NCBI RefSeq assembly: GCF_018881595.1
Contig: NZ_JACVQA010000006.1
Location: 248,001-312,000, forward strand
Length of the DNA stretch: 64,000 nucleotides
Source: Polynucleobacter sp. UK-Gri1-W3
Lineage (GTDB): Bacteria; Pseudomonadota; Gammaproteobacteria; Burkholderiales; Burkholderiaceae
Direction of reading: 5' to 3'
Shown here: one piece after another, positions 27,316 to 36,205 of the stretch
Numbering within the stretch: position 1 is the stretch's first letter
How the letters are laid out: each line of letters opens with the position of its first letter
Program-made: the position numbers and the translations under genes
The notes under the pieces: generated by a model
Database searches by the model: none
Seen by the model: only the letters and a program-made list of their open reading frames with translations
Told to the model about the DNA's origin: nothing

Positions 27316-28158
27316 CTAGGGATTGCAATGATGGCACTTCGATGGATCTGCAAGCTTAAACATTTTCATTCCTTCTGTTAGCTCATGATCGCATTTGAGA
27401 CAACCCCAGACCTTGGCAATCTCCTGATCGGTTGCTAACCCACAGGCGTTGCAGGGCAAACCGCGCTTCACATCTTTAATCCAAAATCCAGGTGTTTGAC
27501 ATTGGGGGCATGGAGAATTCATCTTATTGGCAAGATCAATTGCGGCCTTGCGGATATTCTCCATTCTGGTGGGGTTAGCAAAAGCCCGTAAATCATTTTC
27601 TACGTATATAACGCCTTTTGAAGATAAGCCTTTCGCCCATTCAAAAGCTACTTTTAGTTCAGCGAGATCTTTGATGCCCTTTTTGGATTGCGGATGATAT
27701 TCATCAGTAGGTTTAATGACTAAATAGTGCGATGGAAAGAGGGCGTTATCAGCAAATTTTTCTAACTCTTCCCAGTGACTAAGGCATGTATTGTTGTTTT
27801 GGGCTGGAGCACTAGAAAACCCAGTGATTTCTAATTGATGTTTCTGATCGACTAACAGTAGCAATTCGTTATTCCAGGGAATCATTCCAGAATGGGGATC
27901 ATTTACAAATGCGCCTTCATTGGCGATTCCTAAGTCAAGCTTGAGAAGATCCATCCCAATCGCAGCTTTCTTGCGCACAGCATCTAATTGGGAGCCGTAT
28001 CGGGGGGTCTCTTGCGTAAAGGTGCCCAATAGGTCGGTGTCGTATGCATCTGTTTGTTGTACAAGGCAGCCAACTTGCGTATTAAGTACATCAGCGATTA
28101 CCTTCTCTTTGCCATGCTTGGTCAACAAGCTCACTGATCGATTGGAAAAGATGCTCAT
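27316..28158 (-). CDS. DUF6671 family protein with zinc-ribbon end
   Basis: A 280-residue cytoplasmic protein with no signal peptide. The C-terminal third has paired cysteines: CPQCQTPGFW, LPCNACGL, WGCLKCDHEL and CHHCNP, suggesting zinc-ribbon folds. The N-terminal part includes SIFSNRSVSLLTKHGKEKVIA, matching my memory of DUF6671. The function is unknown. The SbtA-like gene lies 29 bp upstream on the same strand, so they may be co-transcribed. Confidence 0.75.
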   Translation of the reverse strand: MSIFSNRSVSLLTKHGKEKVIADVLNTQVGCLVQQTDAYDTDLLGTFTQETPRYGSQLDAVRKKAAIGMDLLKLDLGIANEGAFVNDPHSGMIPWNNELLLLVDQKHQLEITGFSSAPAQNNNTCLSHWEELEKFADNALFPSHYLVIKPTDEYHPQSKKGIKDLAELKVAFEWAKGLSSKGVIYVENDLRAFANPTRMENIRKAAIDLANKMNSPCPQCQTPGFWIKDVKRGLPCNACGLATDQEIAKVWGCLKCDHELTEGMKMFKLADPSKCHHCNP

Positions 28159-28187
28159 TTTCTTAAGAACTTATAGGTGTTGAATCT

Positions 28188-29156
28188 CTACAGAAATTGC
28201 TTTGCTATCAGGGTGTAGAGCGGGATGCCTAAAATGATATTAAAAGGGAAGGTAATTCCTAGGGACATACCCATATATAGCGCTGGATTTACTTCAGGCA
28301 GCGCATGACGCAGCACAGCTGGCACTGCAATATACGAAGCGCTAGAGGCAAGTACCATCAACAAAATCGCGTTGCCTAGTGGAAGTCCAATGAGTTTACA
28401 AAGCACAAGCGCAAGTAGGGCATGCGATAAAGGTGAGCCCATAGCATAGAGCAGCGTAATGAGCGGCTTTCCCCTTAGTCCCTTGAAGTTTCTGGCAGCC
28501 ATCAGCCCCATGTCCAACAGGAAGAAGGCCAGCATCCCTTTAAATAAATCAATGGAGAATGGCGCCATGAGTTTTTGGCCGGAGTCTCCACTAATGAGTG
28601 CAACGGCCATAGATCCCAGCAGTAGAAATTGCGCACCATCGGTAAAGGATTCATGCAGAATTTTGGTAATGCCTACCGGCTCTTGCTTGGATACAGAGTC
28701 CATCGCCATAGAAGCTCTTGCCTTATTGGCAAGCACAATTGCCAGAATGATTGCAGGTGATTCCATGAGCGCCATAGCAGCTGCCATGTGACCACCATAG
28801 GCGATATTGAATTGGTCTAAGTATTGTGTTGCGGTAATAAAGGTAACAGCGCTAACTGAACCATAGGTTGCTGCAACTGCTGCTGCATCAAATGCACTCA
28901 ACTTTCTTCGTAAGATCCAGTAACCAATGATGGGAATGATAGTGGCAAGAAATATCGCCAATCCTAGCGAGAAAGCAATTTCACTGGTGAATCCAGATTT
29001 ATGCAGCGCAAAGCCGCCCTTCAGCCCTAAGGCCATCAATAAATAGAGCGATAAGAATCGAGAAATTTGCGGGGGAATTTCTAGGTTGGATTTGACTAAT
29101 CCTGCGAATACCCCAAAGATAAAAAATAGTATGGCGGGGTCAAGGAAATTGGTCAT
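28188..29156 (-). CDS. SbtA-like sodium-dependent bicarbonate transporter
   Basis: A 322-residue permease with about ten membrane helices. The start FLDPAILFFIFGVFAGLVKSNL, then GLKGGFAL, AVAATYGSVSAVTFITATQYLD and GHMAAAMALMESPAIILAIVLAN, are typical of the SbtA family. Cyanobacterial SbtA imports bicarbonate with sodium; relatives in heterotrophs are of unclear role. No SbtB-like PII regulator gene adjoins it. It is probably transcribed together with the DUF6671 gene. Confidence 0.9.
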   Translation of the reverse strand: MTNFLDPAILFFIFGVFAGLVKSNLEIPPQISRFLSLYLLMALGLKGGFALHKSGFTSEIAFSLGLAIFLATIIPIIGYWILRRKLSAFDAAAVAATYGSVSAVTFITATQYLDQFNIAYGGHMAAAMALMESPAIILAIVLANKARASMAMDSVSKQEPVGITKILHESFTDGAQFLLLGSMAVALISGDSGQKLMAPFSIDLFKGMLAFFLLDMGLMAARNFKGLRGKPLITLLYAMGSPLSHALLALVLCKLIGLPLGNAILLMVLASSASYIAVPAVLRHALPEVNPALYMGMSLGITFPFNIILGIPLYTLIAKQFL

Positions 29157-29335
29157 AAATTTATTTTAGGTCTTACTTAGGAATTATTCTTACCCCCACG
29201 GTTTATGGGTAAATTAAGCCTCCAATGTCTAATGATTACCTACCCCTACAGAATGCGTAGGATAGGTCTTAAAATAGCAATTAAGTCATAACAAAGCAGG
29301 GTAACTGTGCATCGATGCATATTTTGGGGAAAGCA

Positions 29336-30529
29336 ATGGAGCCTTTGGCAAATCTAAAAGTGGTTGAAATGGGGCAACTCATTGCTGGCCCATTCGCTGC
29401 TAAAACGTTAGCTGATTTTGGAGCAGATGTTATCAAGATCGAGCCGCCTAAGGTGGGGGATGCACTGCGTAAGTGGAGATTATTAAAAGATGGCACATCC
29501 ATTTGGTGGCAAGTGCAGTCACGCAACAAGCGCTCACTTTCTTTAGATTTAAGAGAGGTTGAAGCTCAAGACATTGTCAGGACCTTAGTGAAGGAAGCGG
29601 ACATATTGATCGAAAACTTTCGCCCTGGAACATTAGAAGGCTGGGGTCTTGATCCAGAAAAATTACTGGAACTCAATCCAAAACTGATTATCCTCCGAAT
29701 TAGTGGTTATGGTCAGACTGGTCCATACAGAGATAAACCAGGATTTGGGGTCGTTGCTGAAGCGATGGGTGGCTTACGTCATCTCACTGCAGAACCTGGC
29801 AGAGTGCCAGTGCGTGTGGGTATCAGCATTGGCGATACCCTGGCATCCTTGCATGGTGTGATTGGTATTTTGTTGGCATTGCAAGAACGACATAACAGTG
29901 GCAAGGGTCAAATTATTGATATTGCTTTGTATGAAGCTGTTTTTAACTGCATGGAAAGCTTGCTTCCTGAATACAGTGCATTTGGTGAAGTGCGCCAAGC
30001 AGCAGGTAGCGCCTTGCCTGGCATTGCGCCAACCAATGCCTACCAGTGTGCTGATGGTGGTTACGTATTGGTTGCGGGCAATGGAGATAGCATTTTCAAG
30101 CGCCTCATGACGGTCATTGGGCGCGAGGACTTGGGTAATGACCCTCAATTAGAGAATAACGATGGTCGGGTTAAGAGGGTAGTAGAGCTTGATCAAGCGA
30201 TTGGTCAGTGGGCTAAAACAGTCGGCACTACTAAGGCTGTAGAAATGTTGGATGCAGCTGCAGTACCAGCAGGCCGCATTTATACCGTTGCTGATATCGC
30301 TAGCGATCCGCACTATAAAGCTAGAGAAAACATTCAGACTATTCAGATGCAAGATGGCAGCAAACTGGATGTCCCTGGTGTGATCCCCAAGTTATCACGT
30401 ACTCCGGGATCTATTAAGACCCTCGCACCTGAGATTGGTCAGAACACCGATGAGATCTTAAAGAGTATTGGTCTGAGCGATGATCAGGTTGCCTCTTTAA
30501 AAGAACGCGGAATTGCATTTACCAAGTAA
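29336..30529 (+). CDS. CaiB/BaiF family CoA-transferase
   Basis: A 397-residue family III CoA-transferase. ATG 29336 has GGGGA 6 bases upstream and gives the usual start MEPLANLKVVEMGQLIAGPFAAKTLADFGADVIKIE. The catalytic Asp is expected in LSLDLRE or downstream. GYGQTGPYRDKPGFGVVAEAMGG is the conserved central motif. The HMG-CoA lyase gene follows after 31 bp, so the pair likely acts in breakdown of an organic acid via its CoA ester. The substrate is not determined. Confidence 0.93.
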   Translation: MEPLANLKVVEMGQLIAGPFAAKTLADFGADVIKIEPPKVGDALRKWRLLKDGTSIWWQVQSRNKRSLSLDLREVEAQDIVRTLVKEADILIENFRPGTLEGWGLDPEKLLELNPKLIILRISGYGQTGPYRDKPGFGVVAEAMGGLRHLTAEPGRVPVRVGISIGDTLASLHGVIGILLALQERHNSGKGQIIDIALYEAVFNCMESLLPEYSAFGEVRQAAGSALPGIAPTNAYQCADGGYVLVAGNGDSIFKRLMTVIGREDLGNDPQLENNDGRVKRVVELDQAIGQWAKTVGTTKAVEMLDAAAVPAGRIYTVADIASDPHYKARENIQTIQMQDGSKLDVPGVIPKLSRTPGSIKTLAPEIGQNTDEILKSIGLSDDQVASLKERGIAFTK

Positions 30530-30560
30530 AAATAGAAGCAAAGAAAAAATAGAGAACCCA

Positions 30561-31496
30561 ATGACCCGAATTTATTTTAATGATGTTGTGATGAGGGATG
30601 GCTTTCAGATTGAAGCTAATTTTGTGCCAACGGACGATAAGGTAAAGTTGGTAGATGAGCTCAGTGAATGCGGTTTTGCCAAAATTGAGGTGACTTCATT
30701 TACTTCCCCTAAAGCTATCCCGATGTTGCGAGATGCTGAAGAAGTCATGGGACGGATTAAACGAGTTCCTGGGGTGGAATACACTGTATTAGTCCCTAAT
30801 CTCAGGGGTGCAGAGCGTGCCTTTGAATCTAAGGCCGATGAATTTAACCTTGTGATGTCAACCTCAGAGACTCATAACCTAGCAAACCTGAGAATGGGCA
30901 GAGAAAAGAGCTTTGCAGGATTATCTGAAGTAATTCAGTTTGTTGGCGGCAGAACGCCTATCAATGTTTCTTTATCTACATGCTTCGGTTGCCCTATAGA
31001 GGGTGAAGTTCCTCAAGCGGTAGTAGAGGGATTTGCACAACGCTTTGCTGATCTGGGTGTAAGAGGGATAACGATTTGCGATACGACAGGCATGGCAAAT
31101 CCAGATCAAGTAAAAAAGATGAGCGAAGTATTACAAAAACGCTTTCCCAACTTGCAGCTTACTATGCACTTTCATAACACCAGGGGGATGGGTTTAGCTA
31201 ATGTGCTGGCTGCTGTGCAATCTGGCATTGTGCGCTTTGATGGTTCACTAGGCGGCTTAGGTGGATGTCCATACGCACCTGGAGCGAGCGGCAATATTTC
31301 TAGTGAAGACGCTATTCATATGCTTGATGCCATGGGTTATGACACCGGAATGAACATTCCCAAGCTTTTGCAGCTAGCGAGGGAGCTGCCAGCAATAGTT
31401 GGGCATGCGGTGCCGGGGCAGGTAGCCAAGGCGGGTAGTACTTACACATTGCACCCTGAGCCTGATTACGTTGATGAATTGCGTCGCGCTCAATAA
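30561..31496 (+). CDS. Hydroxymethylglutaryl-CoA lyase
   Basis: A 311-residue DRE-TIM metallolyase that cleaves 3-hydroxyacyl-CoAs to acetyl-CoA and a keto acid. The metal and substrate site RDGFQ is present at the N-terminus. HFHNTRGMGLAN has the metal-binding histidines, and GGLGGCPYAPGASGN holds the catalytic Cys loop. ATG 30561 gives MTRIYFNDVVMRDGF, the family start. It follows a CoA-transferase gene. A citramalyl-CoA-type substrate is equally possible. Confidence 0.93.
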   Translation: MTRIYFNDVVMRDGFQIEANFVPTDDKVKLVDELSECGFAKIEVTSFTSPKAIPMLRDAEEVMGRIKRVPGVEYTVLVPNLRGAERAFESKADEFNLVMSTSETHNLANLRMGREKSFAGLSEVIQFVGGRTPINVSLSTCFGCPIEGEVPQAVVEGFAQRFADLGVRGITICDTTGMANPDQVKKMSEVLQKRFPNLQLTMHFHNTRGMGLANVLAAVQSGIVRFDGSLGGLGGCPYAPGASGNISSEDAIHMLDAMGYDTGMNIPKLLQLARELPAIVGHAVPGQVAKAGSTYTLHPEPDYVDELRRAQ

Positions 31497-31507
31497 ACGG
31501 AAAGAGT

Positions 31508-31900
31508 GTGATTAACCATTTAGACCACTTGGTGCTCACAACCGCTAAGGAAGTGGAGTGCATAGATTTCTACACCCGCGTGATGGGTATGAAACTAGAA
31601 TCGTTTATTGGCGGTACCCCACCAGTAGAGCGCAAGGCATTTAAGTTTGGCAATCAAAAGATCAACTTGCACACTAAAGGTAAGGAGTTTGAGCCTAAGG
31701 CCGATATTCCAACCCCTGGTTCACTTGATCTTTGTTTTATTGCTGATCGCCCACTTGAGCAAGTAATTGAAAAGCTCAAAGCTGAGAATTGGCCAATTAT
31801 TGAAGGCCCAGTTATCCGCACTGGCGCTACACAAAAGATTAACTCAGTTTATGTCCGCGACCCAGATCAGAATTTGATTGAGATATCTGAATTAATTTAA
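31508..31900 (+). CDS. VOC family protein (glyoxalase/dioxygenase fold)
   Basis: A 130-residue protein with two beta-alpha-beta-beta-beta modules. The GTG start at 31508 has GGAAAGAG just upstream. The first metal-binding His is in INHLDHLVLTT. A Glu or His should follow in FGNQKINLHTKG and the final Glu in DPDQNLIEISELI. It follows the CoA-transferase/lyase pair by 11 bp and may be co-transcribed. The reaction is unknown. Confidence 0.87.
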   Translation: MINHLDHLVLTTAKEVECIDFYTRVMGMKLESFIGGTPPVERKAFKFGNQKINLHTKGKEFEPKADIPTPGSLDLCFIADRPLEQVIEKLKAENWPIIEGPVIRTGATQKINSVYVRDPDQNLIEISELI

Positions 31901-32036
31901 ATGTCTTAGAACGGTATGTCCTAGAGTCTCTGTGTATTTAAGAGTTGCAACGACCTTCTTTCACACTATTAGAAGCAACCGTGAAATTCTTTGGATCAAG
32001 ATAGGGGCTAGCGTATTAAGTCTAGGTGGCCTATCC

Positions 32037-32058
32037 TTAATATTGCGCTCAATATTAA
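32037..32058. repeat. Inverted repeat in the intergenic gap 31901-32161
   Basis: Perfect 9-base arms (TTAATATTG and CAATATTAA) around a CGCT loop. It lies about 100 bp upstream of the exported-protein gene at 32162. It could be an operator for a dimeric regulator. I see nothing else of note in this gap. Confidence 0.35.
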
Positions 32059-32161
32059 TATCTTAATGGCTTTATGCGGCCGCTTTTGTATATCAATCAG
32101 CTTGCTTGAGATTGGTTAAACTGATATTTCGTATTCGAACTTACTATAAAGAGATACAGCT

Positions 32162-32563
32162 ATGAAGTACTTGTTAACTCTAGTTTCAGCGGCAGTATTA
32201 CTTGGCCCATTACCAGTCTATGCTGACCCCTTTATATATCAGTGCCAAGTGATAGGCGATGCTTATATTAAGGCGGATGGATCTCTAGATGTATTGCAAG
32301 ATAGCCCAAGAGTCGGACAGAAATTTACGGTAATGAAGAAAACCGGTGATGTCATTGGGGATGTTATGGACTCTTTAAAAAATCCTAAAGTGCTTTCATC
32401 TGGTGGTGTAAAAAATTCTTATAAAGTACTTTGGGAACAGAAGTCTTCCGATAAAAGTAGGCTCTATGTCGATTACTTGAGCATCGATGAATTTGTAAAA
32501 GGCATGCAGAAGCCTTTTGGTTTCTTTTCTGGAAGCTTGCTCTTAACAGGAATTTGTGAATAG
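32162..32563 (+). CDS. Exported hypothetical protein
   Basis: A 133-residue protein with a clear signal peptide (MKYLLTLVSAAVLLGPLPVYA). The mature part begins DPFIYQCQVIGDAY and has a second Cys near the C-terminus (GICE), so a disulfide is possible. No known domain was recognised. Its TAG stop overlaps the GTG start of the ClcA-like gene, implying translational coupling. Confidence 0.7.
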   Translation: MKYLLTLVSAAVLLGPLPVYADPFIYQCQVIGDAYIKADGSLDVLQDSPRVGQKFTVMKKTGDVIGDVMDSLKNPKVLSSGGVKNSYKVLWEQKSSDKSRLYVDYLSIDEFVKGMQKPFGFFSGSLLLTGICE

Positions 32564-33879
32564 TGAATAGCATTCAGTCTGAAGACTCTAGCGACTTGCC
32601 GCTCGATACCTTAAGGGTATTGGTGGTGGCTGCCTTCGCAGGAGCCTTGGTTGGAATAGTGGGCGGCGCTTTCAGGGCTGCACTAAATTTCATCACTAGC
32701 CATTTCCTTGCTTTTTCTGCCTATCTTCACAGTATCGATGGTGAATGGTTCGTTCCTGGATTTATTGTGGTCGGACTAATTACTAGTATTTGCGTCGGAA
32801 TTTCTCGGATGTTGGTGCGCTTGGAACCCTCAACAATAGGTAGTGGCATCCAGCACGTCGAGGCGGTCATGCATGGAGTGGCTAAACCTAGTCCTTTTAG
32901 AGCTTTGCCAATTAAATTCTTTGGCGGTTTGCTATCCATTGGATCGGGTATGGCCTTAGGCAGGGAGGGGCCAACGGTGCAGATGGCTGCCATTATTGGC
33001 TCTGAATGTGGAAAATTAACTCGGCTTAAAGTCGTCGAGCAAGCTCTTCTGTATACAGCCGTTGCTGGTGCAGGATTATCCGTTGCCTTTAATGCGCCAC
33101 TATCAGGAATTGCATTCTCATTTGAAGAGATATCTAAAAAAATCTCTATTAAGAGATTAATGGTGTCATTTGCTGCAGTTACTTCCGGAATGATAGTTTT
33201 CCGAAGCTACTTTGGAAATTCTATCGAATTTGTTGTCGGTGATCTATTGCCAGATTTAAGTATCAGCCTATATTTTTATATTCTCTTTTCAGTATTGCTC
33301 AGTTTTATAGCTGTTCTTTATAGCCGAACGATTATTGGCACCTTAAATCTCTCAGATTCATTTCCTGCTATTTCACCAGTGAATAAAGCAATGATGATCG
33401 GCTTTGGGTTAGGTGCACTGGCTTATTTTTATCCAACACTAGTGGGTGGGGGAGACATACAAGTTCAATCTCTCTTGAGTGAGGACTATTTTTTATTTCC
33501 TCTGATGCTGCTGATGATCGGACGCTTCTTTCTTGGACCCATTAGTTATTCCACTGGGGTTCCAGGCGGAATATTTTCACCAATTCTATTGATGGGCTCG
33601 GGTATTGGAGTGCTGTTTGTATTAGCTGTCAATCCACTATTAAGCCATATGGCATTGGGCCAGCTAGACCCCATTTCGTTTGCTTTGGTAGGCATGGCAG
33701 CATTTTTTACAGTGGTAGTCAGAGCGCCCCTTACTGGAATTTTGCTCGCTATAGAGATGAGCGGCAAAGTTGGTTTAATGATTCCCTTATTAATAGCTAG
33801 CGTTATCTGCACCACTATTCCTGTCTTGTTAAAACAAGAGCCAATTTATGACGCCCTCAGAGATAGGGCGCATCCATGA
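32563..33879 (+). CDS. clcA: ClcA-type H+/Cl- exchange transporter
   Basis: A 438-residue CLC-family protein. GSGIQHVEAV matches the GSGIP selectivity motif with a Pro-to-Gln change. GREGPTVQ contains the gating Glu and GVPGGIFSP matches the GxFxP segment. The FSFEEI motif supplies the internal proton-Glu expected in exchangers rather than channels. The GTG start overlaps the TAG stop of the preceding gene. The likely role is acid or osmotic stress tolerance. Confidence 0.92.
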   Translation: MNSIQSEDSSDLPLDTLRVLVVAAFAGALVGIVGGAFRAALNFITSHFLAFSAYLHSIDGEWFVPGFIVVGLITSICVGISRMLVRLEPSTIGSGIQHVEAVMHGVAKPSPFRALPIKFFGGLLSIGSGMALGREGPTVQMAAIIGSECGKLTRLKVVEQALLYTAVAGAGLSVAFNAPLSGIAFSFEEISKKISIKRLMVSFAAVTSGMIVFRSYFGNSIEFVVGDLLPDLSISLYFYILFSVLLSFIAVLYSRTIIGTLNLSDSFPAISPVNKAMMIGFGLGALAYFYPTLVGGGDIQVQSLLSEDYFLFPLMLLMIGRFFLGPISYSTGVPGGIFSPILLMGSGIGVLFVLAVNPLLSHMALGQLDPISFALVGMAAFFTVVVRAPLTGILLAIEMSGKVGLMIPLLIASVICTTIPVLLKQEPIYDALRDRAHP

Positions 33880-33943
33880 GTCAATAAATTCCTATAAGGA
33901 AGATAATTTGTCGGGAAACTATGTGGTTTAGTAACACAAGTCT

Positions 33944-34194
33944 CTAATGTAGGCTGCTCATATCAATAACAAACCGGTGCTTCACATCATTTTTTATGAT
34001 CCGCTCAAAAGCGTTATTAATTTGATCCATTTTGATGATCTCAATTTCCGATACGATCTGATGTTTTGCACAGAAATAAAGCATTTCTTGTGTTTCTTTG
34101 ATTCCGCCAACTAATGATCCAGCAATACTCCGTCTTCCATAGACCATCGGTTCAGTATTGAGCTCGGCAGAAGGTCCAATAAGCGCTTTAGCTC
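33944..34194 (-). pseudogene. 3' fragment of a zinc-type alcohol dehydrogenase
   Basis: About 84 residues resemble the C-terminus of NAD(P)-dependent alcohol dehydrogenases of the CAD/YahK type: [40 protein letters not shown] and [19 protein letters not shown]. The frame runs back only to the TAG stop codon of the upstream transglutaminase gene, with no catalytic or Rossmann part. The gene has therefore lost its 5' three quarters. It is probably a remnant of a deletion next to the transglutaminase operon. Confidence 0.8.
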
Positions 34195-34195
34195 C

Positions 34196-35119
34196 CTACC
34201 GATTTGCAAGCTCACGGTAGTCAAGGTCGCTAGATAATCCATTGGTTATATGCATTGGTAACTCCAAACGTCCTGAGGAGTTTGGTATTGCTCTGATGGA
34301 GATGATGGGCGCCGACCCAAGGACTGCTCCAAAGATTGAGGTGATAGCGGTATCAGCTGCATCATGACCAGTACAGATACGTAAGAAGCCCATTGGAATA
34401 GCAACTCCAGAGGGATCAAATATGTACCAGCGCCCATCTAGATAAACCTCAACATAAGCATGAAAATCTGTAGGCCCCAGGATTGGATCTGAGCCGTAAT
34501 CGATTCCCGTAACAAATCTAGCTGGAATGCTGAGTGCTCCACAAAGCGCAATCATCAGATGAGCATAATCTCTACATACCCCTGCTTTGCTAAGGTATGT
34601 ATCAATCGCAGTAGTGTGCGCTGTGGAGGAATTGGCTTGAAAACGAACATGATTACAGACCCAGTTACAAATTGCTTGTATTCGCCCATACCCATGATCA
34701 AGTCCGCCAAACTGCTTAATCGCTATATCCCGCATGGAATCAGATTGGCAATAGCGGGAAGGGTATAGGTAGCTAATGACGGATCCTGGTAGGTCCGCAA
34801 CTGGTGGTTCATGAATTTGGTTAGGGGGTGCTGAGAAATGATTTAAATCCACTATGCCACCATAGTTCAGGCGTAAGGCGCCGGGCATTGCTTTCAAGCG
34901 CAACAGCCTCGTGTATGTTTCAGGATTCTCATACATGATCAAATCGATATTCTGATTAGTATTTAAGTATTCATTACAAAGTATTTGATAGTCTGTTTTA
35001 GCTGCATGGATACTAAAAATAAAATCACTGTCCGATTGCTCAACTTCATAGTTCAGTTGAATGGAAAACTCGAGTCGAATTGTTGGGACGGAATACTGGG
35101 GAGAAAATGAGTTGCTCAT
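34196..35119 (-). CDS. Transglutaminase-like family protein
   Basis: A 307-residue protein. The transglutaminase core shows C182 in AGVCRDYAHLMIALCG, H220 in TDFHAYVEVYL and D235 in WYIFDPSG, a complete Cys-His-Asp triad. An N-terminal beta domain of about 110 residues precedes it. ATG 35119 is chosen over a TTG at 35176. It is the last gene of the four-gene minus-strand operon, though 153 bp separate it from the previous gene. A peptidase or amide-forming activity is possible; the substrate is unknown. Confidence 0.88.
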   Translation of the reverse strand: MSNSFSPQYSVPTIRLEFSIQLNYEVEQSDSDFIFSIHAAKTDYQILCNEYLNTNQNIDLIMYENPETYTRLLRLKAMPGALRLNYGGIVDLNHFSAPPNQIHEPPVADLPGSVISYLYPSRYCQSDSMRDIAIKQFGGLDHGYGRIQAICNWVCNHVRFQANSSTAHTTAIDTYLSKAGVCRDYAHLMIALCGALSIPARFVTGIDYGSDPILGPTDFHAYVEVYLDGRWYIFDPSGVAIPMGFLRICTGHDAADTAITSIFGAVLGSAPIISIRAIPNSSGRLELPMHITNGLSSDLDYRELANR

Positions 35120-35272
35120 ATAGCGTGATTGACTAATTTTTAGTGTAATAAGCCACTCTAGGGATATCTGGCTCAATAGTCTGTCTGTTGGCGGACATAT
35201 TGAGCTAAGTGAATATGAAAATTCACTCTATCTGCACTTCTAATACTGTTTTTTATACCGAGGAGTCGCACA

Positions 35273-36196
35273 CTATTGCTCTAAAGGTCTTACTGTGACT
35301 GCTACATCTAGTGTGTGGTCCGCTCCACCATGAATGACTCCGCGGATAGGGGAAACATCTCCATAATCTCGGCCATAAGCAAGATGTACATAATCCTCCC
35401 CGGGCGATTCAAAACCCCAGCGATTATTTGTGGGATCCAAATCACACCAAGCACCATGACCAAGATTACCTTGGTCATCTACTGAAGGAATGTATACCGA
35501 CGCCCAAGCATGAGATGCGTCTCCACCAATCAGGCGAGGTTGTCCTGGTGGTGGATTGGTAAGAATATATCCACTGATATATTTAGCTGGAAGACCTATG
35601 CTACGCATTGTAGTTATCAGAATATGGGCAAAGTCTTGGCAAACACCCCTACGGTTTTTGAGGGCCTCAATAGCGGGGGTATTCACATCGGTACTTTTGC
35701 TTACATAATGAAATTCACTATAAATTCGCCGCATCAAATCGATGGCCGAGTCTAGTATAGGACGATTGCTTGTAAAGTTTGCCCGAGCAAATTCTGCAAA
35801 TTCTGGGCTAGGGGTAATGTATTGTGAGGAAAATAAAAATTCAGATGCAGAATCCCATTTATTTTCCGAGTGATAGCGAAAGTATTCTCGTACCAATTCC
35901 CAAGAGGGGGTCTTAGATGATTCGAAATGAATTAATTGAGACTCTTTAGTTTGAATTTGTGACCTGACTGATATTTCCAGTGATCTATGTCGCGTCTCTA
36001 ATGAAAAATAGGTGCAAGTGTTGCCATAGTTATCACTGTGTTCTTCTTGCCAAGCTGGCCTTGGATTAATGAGTAGCTCGGTTTGGATAATATCTTGAGT
36101 GCTCGTATTTGTAGGCTTCAGGTGGGTCAAATGCTGAGCTATCTCTACGTTAGGATCGTATTGATAGTTTGTGTCATGAATAATTTCTAACAGCAT
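35273..36196 (-). CDS. Transglutaminase family protein with N-terminal domain
   Basis: A 307-residue protein starting MLLEIIHDTNYQYDPNVEIA, the bacterial transglutaminase N-terminal domain. The core has C186 in RRGVCQDFAHILI, H229 in DASHAWASVYIP and D254 in WCDLDPTN. All three catalytic residues are present. It begins 9 bp after the ATP-grasp/alpha-E gene and is the third gene of the operon. In other bacteria this gene type sits beside alpha-E and ATP-grasp genes in predicted peptide-modification clusters. Confidence 0.93.
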   Translation of the reverse strand: MLLEIIHDTNYQYDPNVEIAQHLTHLKPTNTSTQDIIQTELLINPRPAWQEEHSDNYGNTCTYFSLETRHRSLEISVRSQIQTKESQLIHFESSKTPSWELVREYFRYHSENKWDSASEFLFSSQYITPSPEFAEFARANFTSNRPILDSAIDLMRRIYSEFHYVSKSTDVNTPAIEALKNRRGVCQDFAHILITTMRSIGLPAKYISGYILTNPPPGQPRLIGGDASHAWASVYIPSVDDQGNLGHGAWCDLDPTNNRWGFESPGEDYVHLAYGRDYGDVSPIRGVIHGGADHTLDVAVTVRPLEQ

Positions 36197-36205
36197 GGAT
36201 AGGCT

